Of a stretch of 64,000 bases of DNA, positions 1-9,221 are shown piece by piece. The notes below the pieces were generated by a model. The model worked only from the letters and a program-made list of their open reading frames with translations. It was not told the DNA's origin and did no database searches. Both the position numbers and the translations under genes were made by a program. Every line of letters begins with the position of its first letter. The first letter of the stretch is position 1. Source of the DNA: Christiangramia bathymodioli (GTDB lineage: Bacteria; Bacteroidota; Bacteroidia; Flavobacteriales; Flavobacteriaceae); NCBI GenBank assembly GCA_009735695.1, contig SRSL01000006.1, positions 62,001 through 126,000 of the forward strand, in the 5' to 3' direction.

Positions 1-18
1 CAACTAATTTTTAAGTAT

Positions 19-615
19 TTACAGGTTTTCGATTTCCCGGTATTCTTTAACATTTAAGCCCTTTCCGAATTTCACTAATAACTTCATGGCCTGGTCTCGC
101 GGAATATGGTGATAAATACATTTTGATTCGGCAATTAGGATTATTTCGCCATTGTTTATTTCCGGGGCATCCGGGATAAAAATGCTTAGTATCCCGTTTT
201 CGCTTTTATGAGTGATAAAGCCGATATTAAAAGCATCATCTCTTTTAAACAGAATAGATTTCCAATCATCTTCAGAATTAGAATCTTCTGAAAACAACCT
301 GAATTTTAGCCTTCTTAAGGCGGGAAAGAGCGTATAGATAGTTTCTTCGAAGGAAGAATTCCATTTTTTCAGTAATCCTCTATGTATCAAATAACCACTT
401 AGATAGCACAGCAGAATTATAAATATGATAGCGAATACCCCAATGGTAGCAGTACCGAAAATCGTTTCTATACCCAACATGGTCGCGAGTTTATGTACGA
501 TGGGTCTAACGATTTGAATAGCCTTGATAATGATCACAAAAAAGATCACAATAGGGAATAAAAAAAGCAATCCTCCTACGAATAAGGCGCGAAAAGTAGT
601 ACTAAAAGGTGACAT
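19..615 (-). CDS. DUF502 family integral membrane protein
   Basis: The 198-residue product has two strong hydrophobic segments near the N-terminus (about residues 10-32 and 57-77), then a soluble domain. The arrangement, with a membrane hairpin followed by a conserved tail mentioning FIPDAPE and a late charged region, matches the DUF502 family of uncharacterised inner-membrane proteins, which is normally about 200 residues long. ATG start at 615; no convincing ribosome-binding site, which is usual here. It lies downstream of hisS on the same strand but a strong terminator separates them, so it is probably transcribed on its own. Biochemical function is unknown. Confidence 0.85.
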   Translation of the reverse strand: MSPFSTTFRALFVGGLLFLFPIVIFFVIIIKAIQIVRPIVHKLATMLGIETIFGTATIGVFAIIFIILLCYLSGYLIHRGLLKKWNSSFEETIYTLFPALRRLKFRLFSEDSNSEDDWKSILFKRDDAFNIGFITHKSENGILSIFIPDAPEINNGEIILIAESKCIYHHIPRDQAMKLLVKFGKGLNVKEYREIENL

Positions 616-691
616 ATTTTTGGCTTGAAGTTTATTCCATTAAGATAAATCAAAAACTTCATTTCCAGAATCCTGCAGATTTTCAGGCAAT

Positions 692-720
692 AAAAAACCC
701 CCAGCCAAATATGCTGAGGG
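692..720 (-). terminator. Rho-independent terminator of hisS
   Basis: Inverted repeat at 698-705 and 713-720 (8 bp with one G-U pair, 7-nt loop) followed on the minus strand by six T residues. It lies 28 bases past the hisS stop codon. Confidence 0.8.
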
Positions 721-747
721 TGTTATTCAAATTTTCTTCGGGCCTTA

Positions 748-2118
748 TTATTTTAATTTTTCAATAAGCCCGGCCAGGTCAAAAATAGATTGTTCCCCGG
801 TTTTCATATGTTTTAGCGTAAACCTGTTATTTTTCATCTCTTCCTCACCAGCAAGAATAACGAATGGTATGCTTCTTTTATCGGCATACTTCATCTGTTT
901 TCCCATTTTCGCTGAATCAGGATATAGTTCTGAAATTACATTGTGCTCTCTAAGCTCCCTGATGGCTTTCATCGCATACAGCGCTTCTTTTTCACCGAAA
1001 TTGATGAACAATGCCTTGGTATTCTCAGTAACCGTAGCAGGGAAAAGATCAAGCTCTTCCAGTACCAGGTAGATCCTGTCCAGCCCGAAAGAAATTCCAA
1101 TTCCACTCATGTCTTTAAGGCCAAAAATGCCGGTTAGATCATCATAACGACCACCTCCACCTATGGAGCCCATTTTCACTTTCTCTGGAGCTGCTACTTC
1201 AAATATGGCTCCCGTATAATAGTTAAGTCCGCGGGCCAGGGTCACATCCAGGTCAAGTGTAGCTGTTTTTAATGGCATGGCCTCAATGGCGTCCTGAATG
1301 AACTGTAGTTCTTCAATTCCTTTTTTTCCGGTTTCTGAACCTTCCAGAATATTTCTCAATCCCTGGATCTTTTCAGCAAAATCTCCCTGAAGCCCGAAAA
1401 TAGGTTGTATTTTTTGAATGGCATCTTCAGAAATTCCCTTTTCGCGCATTTCCTTTTTCACGCCTTCTTCCCCGATCTTATCCAGTTTATCCAGGGCCAC
1501 AGTAAAGTCGATAAGTTTATCCTGTTCCCCGATTACTTCAGCGAAGCCAGATAAAACTTTCCGGTTATTGATCTTGATCTTAACGCCTTGAAGTTTCAAC
1601 TCAGAAAAAACTGAATCATATAGCTGAACGAATTCAACTTCCTGCCACAGGCTGTTACTTCCAACCACATCGGCATCACACTGGAAAAACTCCCTGAACC
1701 TGCCTTTTTGAGGCCTGTCTGCTCTCCATACTGGCTGGATCTGGTAACGTTTAAAAGGAAATTCGATCTCGTTTTGATGCTGTACCACGTAGCGTGCGAA
1801 TGGAACAGTTAGATCGTACCGCAAAGCCTTTTCACTGATCGTTGAAGTTAACCTGGTACTGTCCTGTTCGGCGAGCGCCGTTTGATCAGCTTTTTTCAGA
1901 AAATCACCAGAATTCAGGATTTTAAAGATCAGGCGGTCACCTTCATCTCCATATTTTCCCATCAGCGTGGAGGAATTCTCAAAACTTGGAGTTTCTATAG
2001 GCTGAAAACCAAATTTTTTAAATTCGGTTCGTATCGTATCGAAAATATAATTCCGCTTGGCTACTTCTGCCGGTGAAAAATCCCTTGTTCCTTTAGGTAT
2101 GGATGGTTTTTGTGCCAT
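748..2118 (-). CDS. hisS: Histidyl-tRNA synthetase
   Basis: Class II aminoacyl-tRNA synthetase that charges tRNA-His in the cytoplasm. The 456-residue protein has motif 2 with its arginines at about 131-150 ([20 protein letters not shown]), the histidine-specific signature ARGLNYYTG at 295-303 and motif 3 [12 protein letters not shown] at 339-350, followed by the C-terminal anticodon-binding domain. It is slightly longer than the E. coli enzyme, with the extra length between motif 2 and the ARGLNYYTG signature. The gene is monocistronic: a Bacteroidota-type promoter precedes it and a terminator follows it. Confidence 0.98.
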   Translation of the reverse strand: MAQKPSIPKGTRDFSPAEVAKRNYIFDTIRTEFKKFGFQPIETPSFENSSTLMGKYGDEGDRLIFKILNSGDFLKKADQTALAEQDSTRLTSTISEKALRYDLTVPFARYVVQHQNEIEFPFKRYQIQPVWRADRPQKGRFREFFQCDADVVGSNSLWQEVEFVQLYDSVFSELKLQGVKIKINNRKVLSGFAEVIGEQDKLIDFTVALDKLDKIGEEGVKKEMREKGISEDAIQKIQPIFGLQGDFAEKIQGLRNILEGSETGKKGIEELQFIQDAIEAMPLKTATLDLDVTLARGLNYYTGAIFEVAAPEKVKMGSIGGGGRYDDLTGIFGLKDMSGIGISFGLDRIYLVLEELDLFPATVTENTKALFINFGEKEALYAMKAIRELREHNVISELYPDSAKMGKQMKYADKRSIPFVILAGEEEMKNNRFTLKHMKTGEQSIFDLAGLIEKLK

Positions 2119-2153
2119 GATCTGTTTTGAGCTGAATTTGCAATTTAGGATTG

Positions 2154-2183
2154 CAAATATCTTAAATTTTGTCCGAACCCAAA
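2154..2183 (-). promoter_or_regulatory. Candidate hisS promoter
   Basis: On the minus strand TTTG (2183-2180) is followed after 18 bases by GATATTTG (2161-2154), one mismatch from the Bacteroidota -7 consensus TAnnTTTG. It lies 36 bases upstream of the hisS ATG. Confidence 0.45.
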
Positions 2184-2253
2184 CAAAATTGATTTTTTAA
2201 GTAACATTCGGCTAATTTTACAGTCTAATCTGGTAAGACCGAAAAATAAATAC

Positions 2254-3492
2254 ATGTTTTCACTTTTCCGGGAAAATATCCGAATTGCCCTTGATTCGAT
2301 CAGGAGTCAGTCATTAAGGACCATATTAACAGTATTGATCATCGCCATAGGGATCACCGCACTGGTAGGTATCCTAAGCGCAGTGGCCGCTTTGGAAAAT
2401 ACCATCAGCAATGATTTTGCTTCCATGGGGGCCAATACCTTCAACCTTCAGCGTTATGAGTTCAGAACCCAGAGCTTCGGAAATGAAGAACGAAAGATCA
2501 ATCCTATCATAAGCTACCCGGAAGTAAAGGAATTCGAGGAGAAATATGAATTCCCTTTTACTGAAACAGCCATTTCCTTTACCGGAACCAATTCCGCAGA
2601 GATCAAATATGAAAATGAAAAGACCGATCCGGAAATTTCGGTTCTTGGAGTAAACGAATACTACCTGCAAAATTCCGGACTTGAAGTAGAAGAAGGCCGT
2701 GAATTCAATGTTTTTGATATTGAGAATAATAATAATGTGGCTGTTGTGGGTGCCGATTATAAAGATGGAATCTTTAACGGGCTGGATCCAATCAACAGAA
2801 CAATTAGCATACGAGGTGCGAAATTCAAGGTTATTGGGGTATTGGAATCAAAAGGAAGCACCTTCGGGAATAATCAGGATCTTCGGGTTTTTATCCCGAT
2901 TCAGCATGCGCGTTCCATATTTTCTCAGCCAAATATCAATTACAACCTGAGCGTAAAAGTTGAAAATAAGGAATTTCTAGACCAGGCCATGGATGAAGCC
3001 ATCATCACCTTCAGAAATATAAGGGGATTAAAGCCGATAGAAGAAAACAATTTTGGCCTGGAACGCAGTGATGACCTCATTAACCGAATTCTTAGCATTA
3101 CCAGCGTTTTAAATGTTGCGGCATGGATCATCTCGATAATCACCATCTTCGGTTCTTCGATCGCCCTGATGAACATCATGCTGGTATCGGTAACCGAACG
3201 CACCAGAGAGATCGGGGTTCGAAAAGCCCTTGGAGCGAAGAAAAATACAATAGCAACCCAATTCTTCCTGGAAACCCTGGTAATTGGCCAGATTGGCGGA
3301 GTATTAGGAATTCTCCTGGGTATACTAATCGGTTACCTGGTCGCAAATTCCCTCGACTTCGACTTCACTACGCCATGGAAAGCCATGTTATGGGCCACTG
3401 GAATTACTATTCTTGTAGCCATACTCGCGGGAAGTTACCCTGCAGCCAAAGCAGCTAAACAGGATCCTATTGAGTCGTTGCGATACGAGTAA
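2254..3492 (+). CDS. ABC transporter permease, MacB/FtsX type
   Basis: A 412-residue permease with one N-terminal transmembrane segment (about 20-45), a large periplasmic MacB-type core domain (about 50-250) and three C-terminal membrane segments forming the FtsX domain, with the typical sequence TERTREIGVRKALGA after the second segment. This is the topology of MacB-family mechanotransmission transporters that act on outer-membrane or periplasmic substrates, such as macrolides, lipoproteins or peptides. No ATPase gene is adjacent, so its partner must be encoded elsewhere, or the genes were separated. Substrate cannot be told from sequence. Confidence 0.92.
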   Translation: MFSLFRENIRIALDSIRSQSLRTILTVLIIAIGITALVGILSAVAALENTISNDFASMGANTFNLQRYEFRTQSFGNEERKINPIISYPEVKEFEEKYEFPFTETAISFTGTNSAEIKYENEKTDPEISVLGVNEYYLQNSGLEVEEGREFNVFDIENNNNVAVVGADYKDGIFNGLDPINRTISIRGAKFKVIGVLESKGSTFGNNQDLRVFIPIQHARSIFSQPNINYNLSVKVENKEFLDQAMDEAIITFRNIRGLKPIEENNFGLERSDDLINRILSITSVLNVAAWIISIITIFGSSIALMNIMLVSVTERTREIGVRKALGAKKNTIATQFFLETLVIGQIGGVLGILLGILIGYLVANSLDFDFTTPWKAMLWATGITILVAILAGSYPAAKAAKQDPIESLRYE

Positions 3493-3496
3493 AATT

Positions 3497-3651
3497 AATT
3501 TGAAAATTAGGCAATTTGAAAATGTATCAATGGGTCTTTAGATAATTGAATTTCAAAAAATGGGTTTCCATAAAAAGCTATACTTAGATGCTTAAATATT
3601 ATCATCAGATTATCTCATTCTCAAATTATCCCATTTTCAAATTTTCAAATT
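3497..3651. repeat. Intergenic element with 12-bp terminal inverted repeats
   Basis: The gap between two convergent genes is bounded by matching inverted copies: AATTTGAAAATT (3497-3508) pairs with AATTTTCAAATT (3640-3651), and AATTTGAAAATG (3513-3524) pairs with CATTTTCAAATT (3632-3643). The interior, about 107 bases, has no open frame. It could be a miniature repeat element or a large bidirectional terminator-like stem. No target-site duplication was evident. Confidence 0.5.
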
Positions 3652-3653
3652 GA

Positions 3654-4127
3654 TCACTCCTGCACGATCTCTGCGAAATAACAATATAGCTCTCCCTTCG
3701 TAATATTCGCTCCTTGTTTGATCAGGGCGAAGATATCCTTGTTTCGATCATCGCTGATGGCCTTGGTTGATGTAAACATGTTCACCTTATCATCCATGAG
3801 ATTTTGCTGTAACCATGAATAACCCTGCCTGGTGGTAATATCTATATCTTCTGAATCCACCTTTACAGCGATCAGGTTGATGGTTACCTGGTCTATATGA
3901 AAAAGGAACATCTGGTTGGGTGAAAAATGTTCAAGATACTCCACTTTATTCAGCACTCCTTCCCAGATAAGGTCGCTAAAAACATCCATTTCCTGTTCTG
4001 CAACCTCTGGTTTCTCCTTTTTGATCTTTTCCCATTCATCTGCAGTGATTGATTGAGTTGCCAGGAAGTTGATAAATTCCTGGTGCATCTCTTCGAACTG
4101 CTCTTTGGTTAACCTAGCGTATTTCAT
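3654..4127 (-). CDS. DUF6495-like conserved hypothetical protein
   Basis: A soluble, acidic protein of 157 residues when started at the ATG at 4127 (MKYARLT). An in-frame ATG 27 bases further upstream exists, but it lies inside the terminator hairpin of the preceding ribosomal operon, so the shorter start is preferred. No signal peptide or membrane segment is visible. The sequence resembles a small family restricted to Flavobacteriia (DUF6495) by length and by the MKYxxLTxEQFEE opening; this is from memory. Function is unknown. It follows the ribosomal genes rpsF-rpsR-rplI, which is a common position for it in relatives. Confidence 0.8.
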   Translation of the reverse strand: MKYARLTKEQFEEMHQEFINFLATQSITADEWEKIKKEKPEVAEQEMDVFSDLIWEGVLNKVEYLEHFSPNQMFLFHIDQVTINLIAVKVDSEDIDITTRQGYSWLQQNLMDDKVNMFTSTKAISDDRNKDIFALIKQGANITKGELYCYFAEIVQE

Positions 4128-4141
4128 TCTGATTAAAAAAT

Positions 4142-4170
4142 AAAAAAAGCCCACTCAAAAATGAGCAGGC
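4142..4170 (-). terminator. Terminator of the rpsF-rpsR-rplI operon
   Basis: Hairpin arms 4149-4157 and 4162-4170 (9 bp with two G-U pairs, 4-nt loop) followed on the minus strand by a run of seven T residues. It lies just after the rplI stop. Confidence 0.75.
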
Positions 4171-4192
4171 TTGATGTTATGAGTAAAATAAA

Positions 4193-4642
4193 TTAAGCTT
4201 CGCCTACTACGTCGAAGGTAAAGTTTGAAACTACCTCACGGTGAAAACGCAAAGTTGCTTCGTACTGTCCTAAACGCTTGATGTTACCACCAGCGATGCT
4301 AATATATTTCTTATCTATTTCCACACCTTCTTTTGCAAGCGCATCAGCAAGATCGGCGTTGGTAATAGAACCGAACAACTTATCTCCTGCTCCTGCCTTG
4401 GCAGTAAGTTTGATCTCAAGAGAGTTCAGTTTTTCAGCCTGCTTCTTAGCCTCGTCGATATGCTTTTGCTCTTTATAGGCACGCTGCTTTAAAGTTTCAG
4501 ATAAAACTTTTTTTGCAGAAGGAGTTGCCAGTTCCGCATAACCCTGAGGGATTAGATAATTTCTTCCGTAACCATTCTTAACAGTTACAACATCATCTGT
4601 AAAACCAAGGTTTTCTACGTCTTTTTTAAGTATCACTTCCAT
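4193..4642 (-). CDS. rplI: Ribosomal protein bL9
   Basis: Large-subunit protein that binds 23S rRNA. The 149-residue sequence shows the full bL9 layout: an N-terminal globular domain with the conserved GYGRNYLIPQGYA at about 24-36, a long charged connecting helix (about 45-80) and a C-terminal RNA-binding domain containing KLFGSIT. It is the last gene of the rpsF-rpsR-rplI operon, 12 bases after rpsR, and is followed by a terminator. Confidence 0.98.
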   Translation of the reverse strand: MEVILKKDVENLGFTDDVVTVKNGYGRNYLIPQGYAELATPSAKKVLSETLKQRAYKEQKHIDEAKKQAEKLNSLEIKLTAKAGAGDKLFGSITNADLADALAKEGVEIDKKYISIAGGNIKRLGQYEATLRFHREVVSNFTFDVVGEA

Positions 4643-4654
4643 AACTGCCTTTTT

Positions 4655-4954
4655 TTATTTTAATAAATCACCTACGTAAGGCATTAATGCTAAGTGACGA
4701 GCACGTTTCACTGCTGTAGCCACTTTTCTCTGGAACTTCAAAGAGGTACCTGTTAAACGACGAGGTAGTAATTTCCCCTGCTCGTTCACAAATCCCATCA
4801 AGAAATCTGGATCCTTGTAATCTACATACTTGATACCAGATCTTTTAAATCTACAGTACTTCTTTTTAGTAGTAGTTTCTATGTTAAGCGGAGTAAGATA
4901 CCTGATCTCTCCGTCTTTCTTTCCTTTTGCCTGTTGTTCAATAGATGTTGCCAT
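4655..4954 (-). CDS. rpsR: Ribosomal protein bS18
   Basis: Small-subunit protein that forms a heterodimer with bS6 on the platform of the 30S subunit. The 99-residue product has the conserved core from [11 protein letters not shown] through the C-terminal basic stretch ([21 protein letters not shown]). The N-terminus is longer than the 75-residue E. coli protein, as is common in this phylum. It is two bases from rpsF, consistent with translational coupling. Confidence 0.98.
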   Translation of the reverse strand: MATSIEQQAKGKKDGEIRYLTPLNIETTTKKKYCRFKRSGIKYVDYKDPDFLMGFVNEQGKLLPRRLTGTSLKFQRKVATAVKRARHLALMPYVGDLLK

Positions 4955-4956
4955 AC

Positions 4957-5295
4957 TTACGCTTTTTCCTTGTTACGTTTTCTTCTTTTTTCAGCCCAGG
5001 CGATCGCGTGCTTATCTAACTTAACAGTTAGGTAACGCATCATGCGCTCGTCTCTTCTGAATTCAAGTTCTAGAGGCTCGATCACTTCACCGGGAGCCTG
5101 AAATTCGAATAGGTGGTAAAAACCACTTTTTTTGTGCTGGATTGGGTATGCAAGCTTTCTAAGCCCCCAATCTTCTTTAGCTACCATCTCGGCCCCTCTC
5201 GAAACAAGAAAATCTTCGTATTTCTTAACTGTTTCCTTTATCTGCTCTTCAGATAAAACGGGATTCAAGATGAAAACAGTTTCATAATTGTTCAT
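4957..5295 (-). CDS. rpsF: Ribosomal protein bS6
   Basis: Small-subunit protein of 112 residues with the family opening [15 protein letters not shown] and the conserved [22 protein letters not shown] region. It heads the three-gene operon. The predicted leader is only about 20 bases, so the S6:S18-binding autoregulatory leader known from several other phyla is not visible here. Confidence 0.98.
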   Translation of the reverse strand: MNNYETVFILNPVLSEEQIKETVKKYEDFLVSRGAEMVAKEDWGLRKLAYPIQHKKSGFYHLFEFQAPGEVIEPLELEFRRDERMMRYLTVKLDKHAIAWAEKRRKRNKEKA

Positions 5296-5323
5296 AAAAA
5301 TTTACTTTAAATTAAATCGGGTG

Positions 5324-5354
5324 CAAAAATAGAACTAATTATTGATTTATCAAA
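5324..5354 (-). promoter_or_regulatory. Promoter of the rpsF operon
   Basis: On the minus strand TTTG (5354-5351), 19 bases, then TATTTTTG (5331-5324): an exact match to the Bacteroidota sigma-A consensus TTTG-N19-TAnnTTTG. The ATG follows 28 bases downstream. Confidence 0.7.
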
Positions 5355-5458
5355 GCCCTCTGCCATAGTTAAAATACGATTATTATCGTTGAAATTTTTT
5401 TTCACCTTGTATTTCTTATTTTTAATGACTAATATTGTTATTGCCTAATTCTAAAACC

Positions 5459-6172
5459 GTGGAAGAAGTTTTACTCAAATGTGCTGTCGTAGATGACTCC
5501 AGCCTTCAAAGGTTATCAATCGTAAAATTGATCAAGGACCATCCTAACCTTAAGCTGGTAGCCGAATACAACAATGCCATCGAAACCAAGAATGGCCTTC
5601 TGGATACAGAAACCGACCTTATCTTCCTGGATATCGAAATGCCTATCCTTTCCGGTTTTGAACTCCTTGATAATTTACCGAACAAACCACAAATTATATT
5701 CGTAACCGGTAAGACCAAATATGCCTTTAAGGCTTTCGATTATGATGCGGTGGATTACATTCACAAACCGGTCACCAAAGACAGGTTTAACAACGCGGTG
5801 AACAAGGCAGTAAATCTTTACAAATTAAAACATCAAACAGCAGCTCCTGAAGACGATGATTTCATTTTCGTAAAAAGCAATCTTAAGAATCGCAAGGTAT
5901 TCCTAAGCAAGCTGAAGTATATTCAAGCCTTGGGAGATTATGTGAAATTCGTGACCGAAAAAGATAATTTCGTAGTACTAGCTACGATGAAATCTTTTGA
6001 AAAGCAGCTGCCAAACGATCGTTTTCTAAGAACTCATAAATCCTATATCGTAAATCTAGATAAGATCGAGCGCTATAATTCAAAGAATATCGAAATAGAT
6101 AAGGAAAAACTTCCATTAAGCCGACATAAAAAAAATGATCTGGTGGAAGCACTTAGCGCTATTCAGCAGTAA
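5459..6172 (+). CDS. LytTR-family response regulator
   Basis: A two-domain transcription regulator: an N-terminal receiver domain with acidic pair VDDS, phospho-acceptor aspartate in LIFLDIEMP and the conserved lysine in DYIHKPV, then a LytTR DNA-binding domain (about residues 130-235, with FLRTHKSYIVNL). The frame is open from a TTG at 5435, but the GTG at 5459 (VEEVLLKCAVVDDS) places the receiver domain at the usual distance and is preferred; either is possible. No histidine kinase is adjacent, so it is an orphan regulator in this window. A terminator follows. Confidence 0.9.
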   Translation: MEEVLLKCAVVDDSSLQRLSIVKLIKDHPNLKLVAEYNNAIETKNGLLDTETDLIFLDIEMPILSGFELLDNLPNKPQIIFVTGKTKYAFKAFDYDAVDYIHKPVTKDRFNNAVNKAVNLYKLKHQTAAPEDDDFIFVKSNLKNRKVFLSKLKYIQALGDYVKFVTEKDNFVVLATMKSFEKQLPNDRFLRTHKSYIVNLDKIERYNSKNIEIDKEKLPLSRHKKNDLVEALSAIQQ

Positions 6173-6197
6173 GAAAAACTTTACTCAATAAATGTTC

Positions 6198-6222
6198 AAA
6201 CCGCTCCTCGAGCGGTTTTTTT
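6198..6222 (+). terminator. Terminator after the LytTR regulator
   Basis: Nine-base-pair stem (6198-6206 with 6210-6218), 3-nt loop and a run of T residues. It abuts the stop codon of convergent priA and could also slow transcription from that side, although the minus-strand T run is short. Confidence 0.8.
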
Positions 6223-8675
6223 TATTGTGGATCTACGTTTGTAACTACCCGAACCGATCGGTAGGCACCAATACTGTGAAAACTATTCAACACCTTTTTG
6301 ATAATGCGTTTGGTCTTGCCAAGGGATTGTTTTTGAGGGATCTTTACCAGGATATTCTTATAATATTCATTCCTGATCCTTGCAACCGGGGGAAATTCCG
6401 GTCCCAGCACATAAGGGTCAAACACACTGTTAAGCGATCGAAAAAGCCATTCGGCCGCTTCGTTGGTTTTGGAAAAATCACGACACCGAATAGTTAACCT
6501 CACCAATCTGTAATATGGGGGATATTTATACTGATAACGGTCTTCCAGTTGTTCTTTGTACATTTCTTCATAATTCGCTGTGGAAACCTGCTGAATGATC
6601 CTGTGATGCGGATTATAACTTTGAATGAGCACTTTTCCTCTTTTCTTGGTTCTACCCGATCGTCCCGCTACCTGCAGCATTAATTGGAAACTTCGCTCAT
6701 GAGCTCTGAAATCTGGAAAATTCAAAAGATTATCGGCATTCATGATCCCTACCAGGCCAACTTTTCTGAAGTCAAGGCCTTTGGTTAACATCTGAGTTCC
6801 TATCAAAATATCGGTTTCCTCGTTCTCAAAAGCGGTAATTATTTTCTCATAAGCATATTTCCCGCGGGTGGTATCCTGGTCCATCCGGGCGACCTTGCTT
6901 TTGGGGAACAGAGCTTTTAGTTCGGTTTCTACCTGTTCAGTTCCAAAACCTTTAGTACTGATCTCGTTACTTCCGCAGGCCATACATGTATGCTGCATGG
7001 CGATATGATATCCACAATAATGACAGCGGAGCTGGTTATTATGACTATGATAGGTCAAACTCACATCGCAATTAGGGCACTGCGGTGAATGCCCACAGGT
7101 ATTACATTCCAGGATTGGTGAAAATCCGCGTCTATTCTGAAAAAGAATAATCTGCTCGCCCTCCTTCAGACAATCCTTTATCTCCTCAATCAATCGTTCA
7201 GAAAAATGCCCGGTCATTTTTTTCTTTCGGTGAGCGGTTTTGATATCCACCACTTCCACTTCAGGCATCAATACATTTCCGAAACGTCGGGTAAGCTCTA
7301 CCAGGGCGTACTTATTATGATCGGCATTAAAATAGGATTCCAGCGAAGGCGTCGCTGAACCCAATACGATATTCGCATTGAATTTATGCCCAAGCACTAC
7401 AGCAGCATCCCTGGCATGATACCGGGGAGCAGGATCGAATTGCTTAAAGGTAGTTTCATGTTCTTCGTCTACCACGATCAGGCCGAGATCCCTAAATGGC
7501 AGAAAGATACAGGACCTGGCCCCTATCACAATCTTTCCTTTTTCTGAATTGTTCAATATATGCCTGTACACCTCTACCCTTTCATTCAAGGAGTATTTGC
7601 TATGGTAGACCAGCACCTTGTCGCCAAAGTAAGATTGCAGTCGTTTGATAAGCTGGGCGGTTAATGCTATTTCCGGAAGGAGATATAGTGCCTGCTTTCC
7701 TTTATTGATCGTCTCCTCGATCAATTTTATATATAATTCGGTCTTTCCAGAAGAGGTCACTCCATGTAAAAGACAAACCTGGTTCTCTTTAAAATTCTTC
7801 TGAATTTGATCAAAAGCCTCTCGCTGATCTTCATTCAGCCTGATCTCGTGATTTTCGATTCCACCACCGAAGCCTACACGATCTGTATCTTTAAAGAATT
7901 CTTCAAAAATACTTTTGTCAATCAAACTTTTTAAGACAGCAGCGCTGGCGTTGGATTCCTTGATAAGGTCTTTGGTCTTCAGAGCTTTTTTTGATTTCGC
8001 CGTTATAGCGAAATAAGTTAAGAGGATCTCCCGCTGTTTTGGTGCCCGGGAAAGTTCGTCCAGAAGCCGGTGCATCTCAGCTTCGGCAGAGAAAGCTGGA
8101 TTTAACCGCACATATCTTACCTGTTTAGGCTTATATTGTTCATAGATCTCCTGGTTAAGATCTACAAGTTCTTTTGATACCAGCTTATTAATCACCGGCA
8201 GAACCTTTTTTTTGTCCAGTAACTGCTCGATCTCCTGGATCTTCATGGAAGATTGTCGTTGTAATGCTTCGAGTACCAGGTATTCCTCATCATTAAGAAT
8301 ATTCCAGTCAACCGCGGTTGATTTTTTAAGATTCACAATGCTTTCACTTTCAAGGATAAAAGCACCGGGCAGGGCCGCCTTCATCACTTCCCCTTCTGTA
8401 CATAAATAGTATTCTGCGATCCAGTTCCAGAAATCAAGCTGCTGCTGAGTCACGATTGGAGTTTCATCCAGTATCTGGTGAATGGGTTTGGCTTCGTAAA
8501 CTTTTGGAGGCTCCTCGTGCAGAGTAGCGACTATTCCGGTATAGATCCTGTTTTTCCCAAAAGGTACTGCCAGTCTCATTCCGGGCTGAATAAAATGATA
8601 TTCTTCTTCAGAAATGCTATAGGTAAAGCGGTTATCTAAAGGTAACGGCAAGATAAGATCTGCGAAGTAGGACAT
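6222..8675 (-). CDS. priA: Primosomal protein N', replication restart helicase PriA
   Basis: Superfamily 2 helicase that recognises stalled forks and reloads the replisome. The 817-residue protein has an N-terminal DNA-binding region, Walker A GVTSSGKTE at about 305-313, the DEEH box at 403-406, and eight zinc-binding cysteines (about 524, 527, 533, 536, 551, 554, 564, 567) in the cysteine-rich insert. The helicase C-terminal motif QVAGRSGR is present. All key residues are intact. The gene is isolated, convergent with the LytTR regulator. Confidence 0.97.
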   Translation of the reverse strand: MSYFADLILPLPLDNRFTYSISEEEYHFIQPGMRLAVPFGKNRIYTGIVATLHEEPPKVYEAKPIHQILDETPIVTQQQLDFWNWIAEYYLCTEGEVMKAALPGAFILESESIVNLKKSTAVDWNILNDEEYLVLEALQRQSSMKIQEIEQLLDKKKVLPVINKLVSKELVDLNQEIYEQYKPKQVRYVRLNPAFSAEAEMHRLLDELSRAPKQREILLTYFAITAKSKKALKTKDLIKESNASAAVLKSLIDKSIFEEFFKDTDRVGFGGGIENHEIRLNEDQREAFDQIQKNFKENQVCLLHGVTSSGKTELYIKLIEETINKGKQALYLLPEIALTAQLIKRLQSYFGDKVLVYHSKYSLNERVEVYRHILNNSEKGKIVIGARSCIFLPFRDLGLIVVDEEHETTFKQFDPAPRYHARDAAVVLGHKFNANIVLGSATPSLESYFNADHNKYALVELTRRFGNVLMPEVEVVDIKTAHRKKKMTGHFSERLIEEIKDCLKEGEQIILFQNRRGFSPILECNTCGHSPQCPNCDVSLTYHSHNNQLRCHYCGYHIAMQHTCMACGSNEISTKGFGTEQVETELKALFPKSKVARMDQDTTRGKYAYEKIITAFENEETDILIGTQMLTKGLDFRKVGLVGIMNADNLLNFPDFRAHERSFQLMLQVAGRSGRTKKRGKVLIQSYNPHHRIIQQVSTANYEEMYKEQLEDRYQYKYPPYYRLVRLTIRCRDFSKTNEAAEWLFRSLNSVFDPYVLGPEFPPVARIRNEYYKNILVKIPQKQSLGKTKRIIKKVLNSFHSIGAYRSVRVVTNVDPQ

Positions 8676-8794
8676 TCAGCTTTGGTTTGGTCAAAAGAAA
8701 AAGCTGTCTATAAAATTCAGCCTTTATCATTCCAAAATTATTAAATCCTGAAAATCTAAAAGACTATTTTAAAGACAGCTTTGAAAAGTTTTTA

Positions 8795-9220
8795 TTATTC
8801 TGCTCTTTCCCAGGTACGGGTCTTATAAAAGAGGGAAACGTAACCCCTTACATTTAATACGTCCGGATTATCCTCATCGATCCAGATCTTGCATCGATAT
8901 TCTTTCCCGGTCTTAGGGTCTACCACATTTCCATCAACATATTCATCACCTTCTTTTTCCAGTCCCCACATGATCACCATACCTTCGATTGGCTTGTTCT
9001 TAAGATCACCCTCGCATTTGGTGCAAACCCGGTCCCGATCTTCTTCCCGAAGAATACGTTCTACCTCACCGAAAATCTCTCCATTTTTTTCAAAAACCCT
9101 TATGATGGAATTAGGTTCCCCATCTTCATTGAAATTGGTCCATTTTCCGGTCACTTCCTGGCCAAATCCAGAAAAACCGATCAAGCAGGCCACAATGATA
9201 TGTAGGAGCTGCAGTTTCAT
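8795..9220 (-). CDS. DUF2147 family secreted protein
   Basis: A 141-residue exported protein with a clear signal peptide ending at about residue 20 (GFSGFGQ). The mature part contains the DUF2147 signature: a GxW opening (TGKWTNFN), a Cys-x-x-Cys pair (CTKC) and the closing YVSLFYKTRTWER. The family is thought to form a small beta-barrel in the periplasm; function is not established. Its start codon follows the stop of the upstream chalcone-isomerase-like gene after a single base, so the two are cotranscribed. Confidence 0.88.
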   Translation of the reverse strand: MKLQLLHIIVACLIGFSGFGQEVTGKWTNFNEDGEPNSIIRVFEKNGEIFGEVERILREEDRDRVCTKCEGDLKNKPIEGMVIMWGLEKEGDEYVDGNVVDPKTGKEYRCKIWIDEDNPDVLNVRGYVSLFYKTRTWERAE

Positions 9221-9221
9221 G

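Noticed and set aside
4128-4154. Upstream ATG at 4154 as the start of the DUF6495-like gene
   Set aside because: It lies within the rplI terminator hairpin; the ATG at 4127 is the sensible start.
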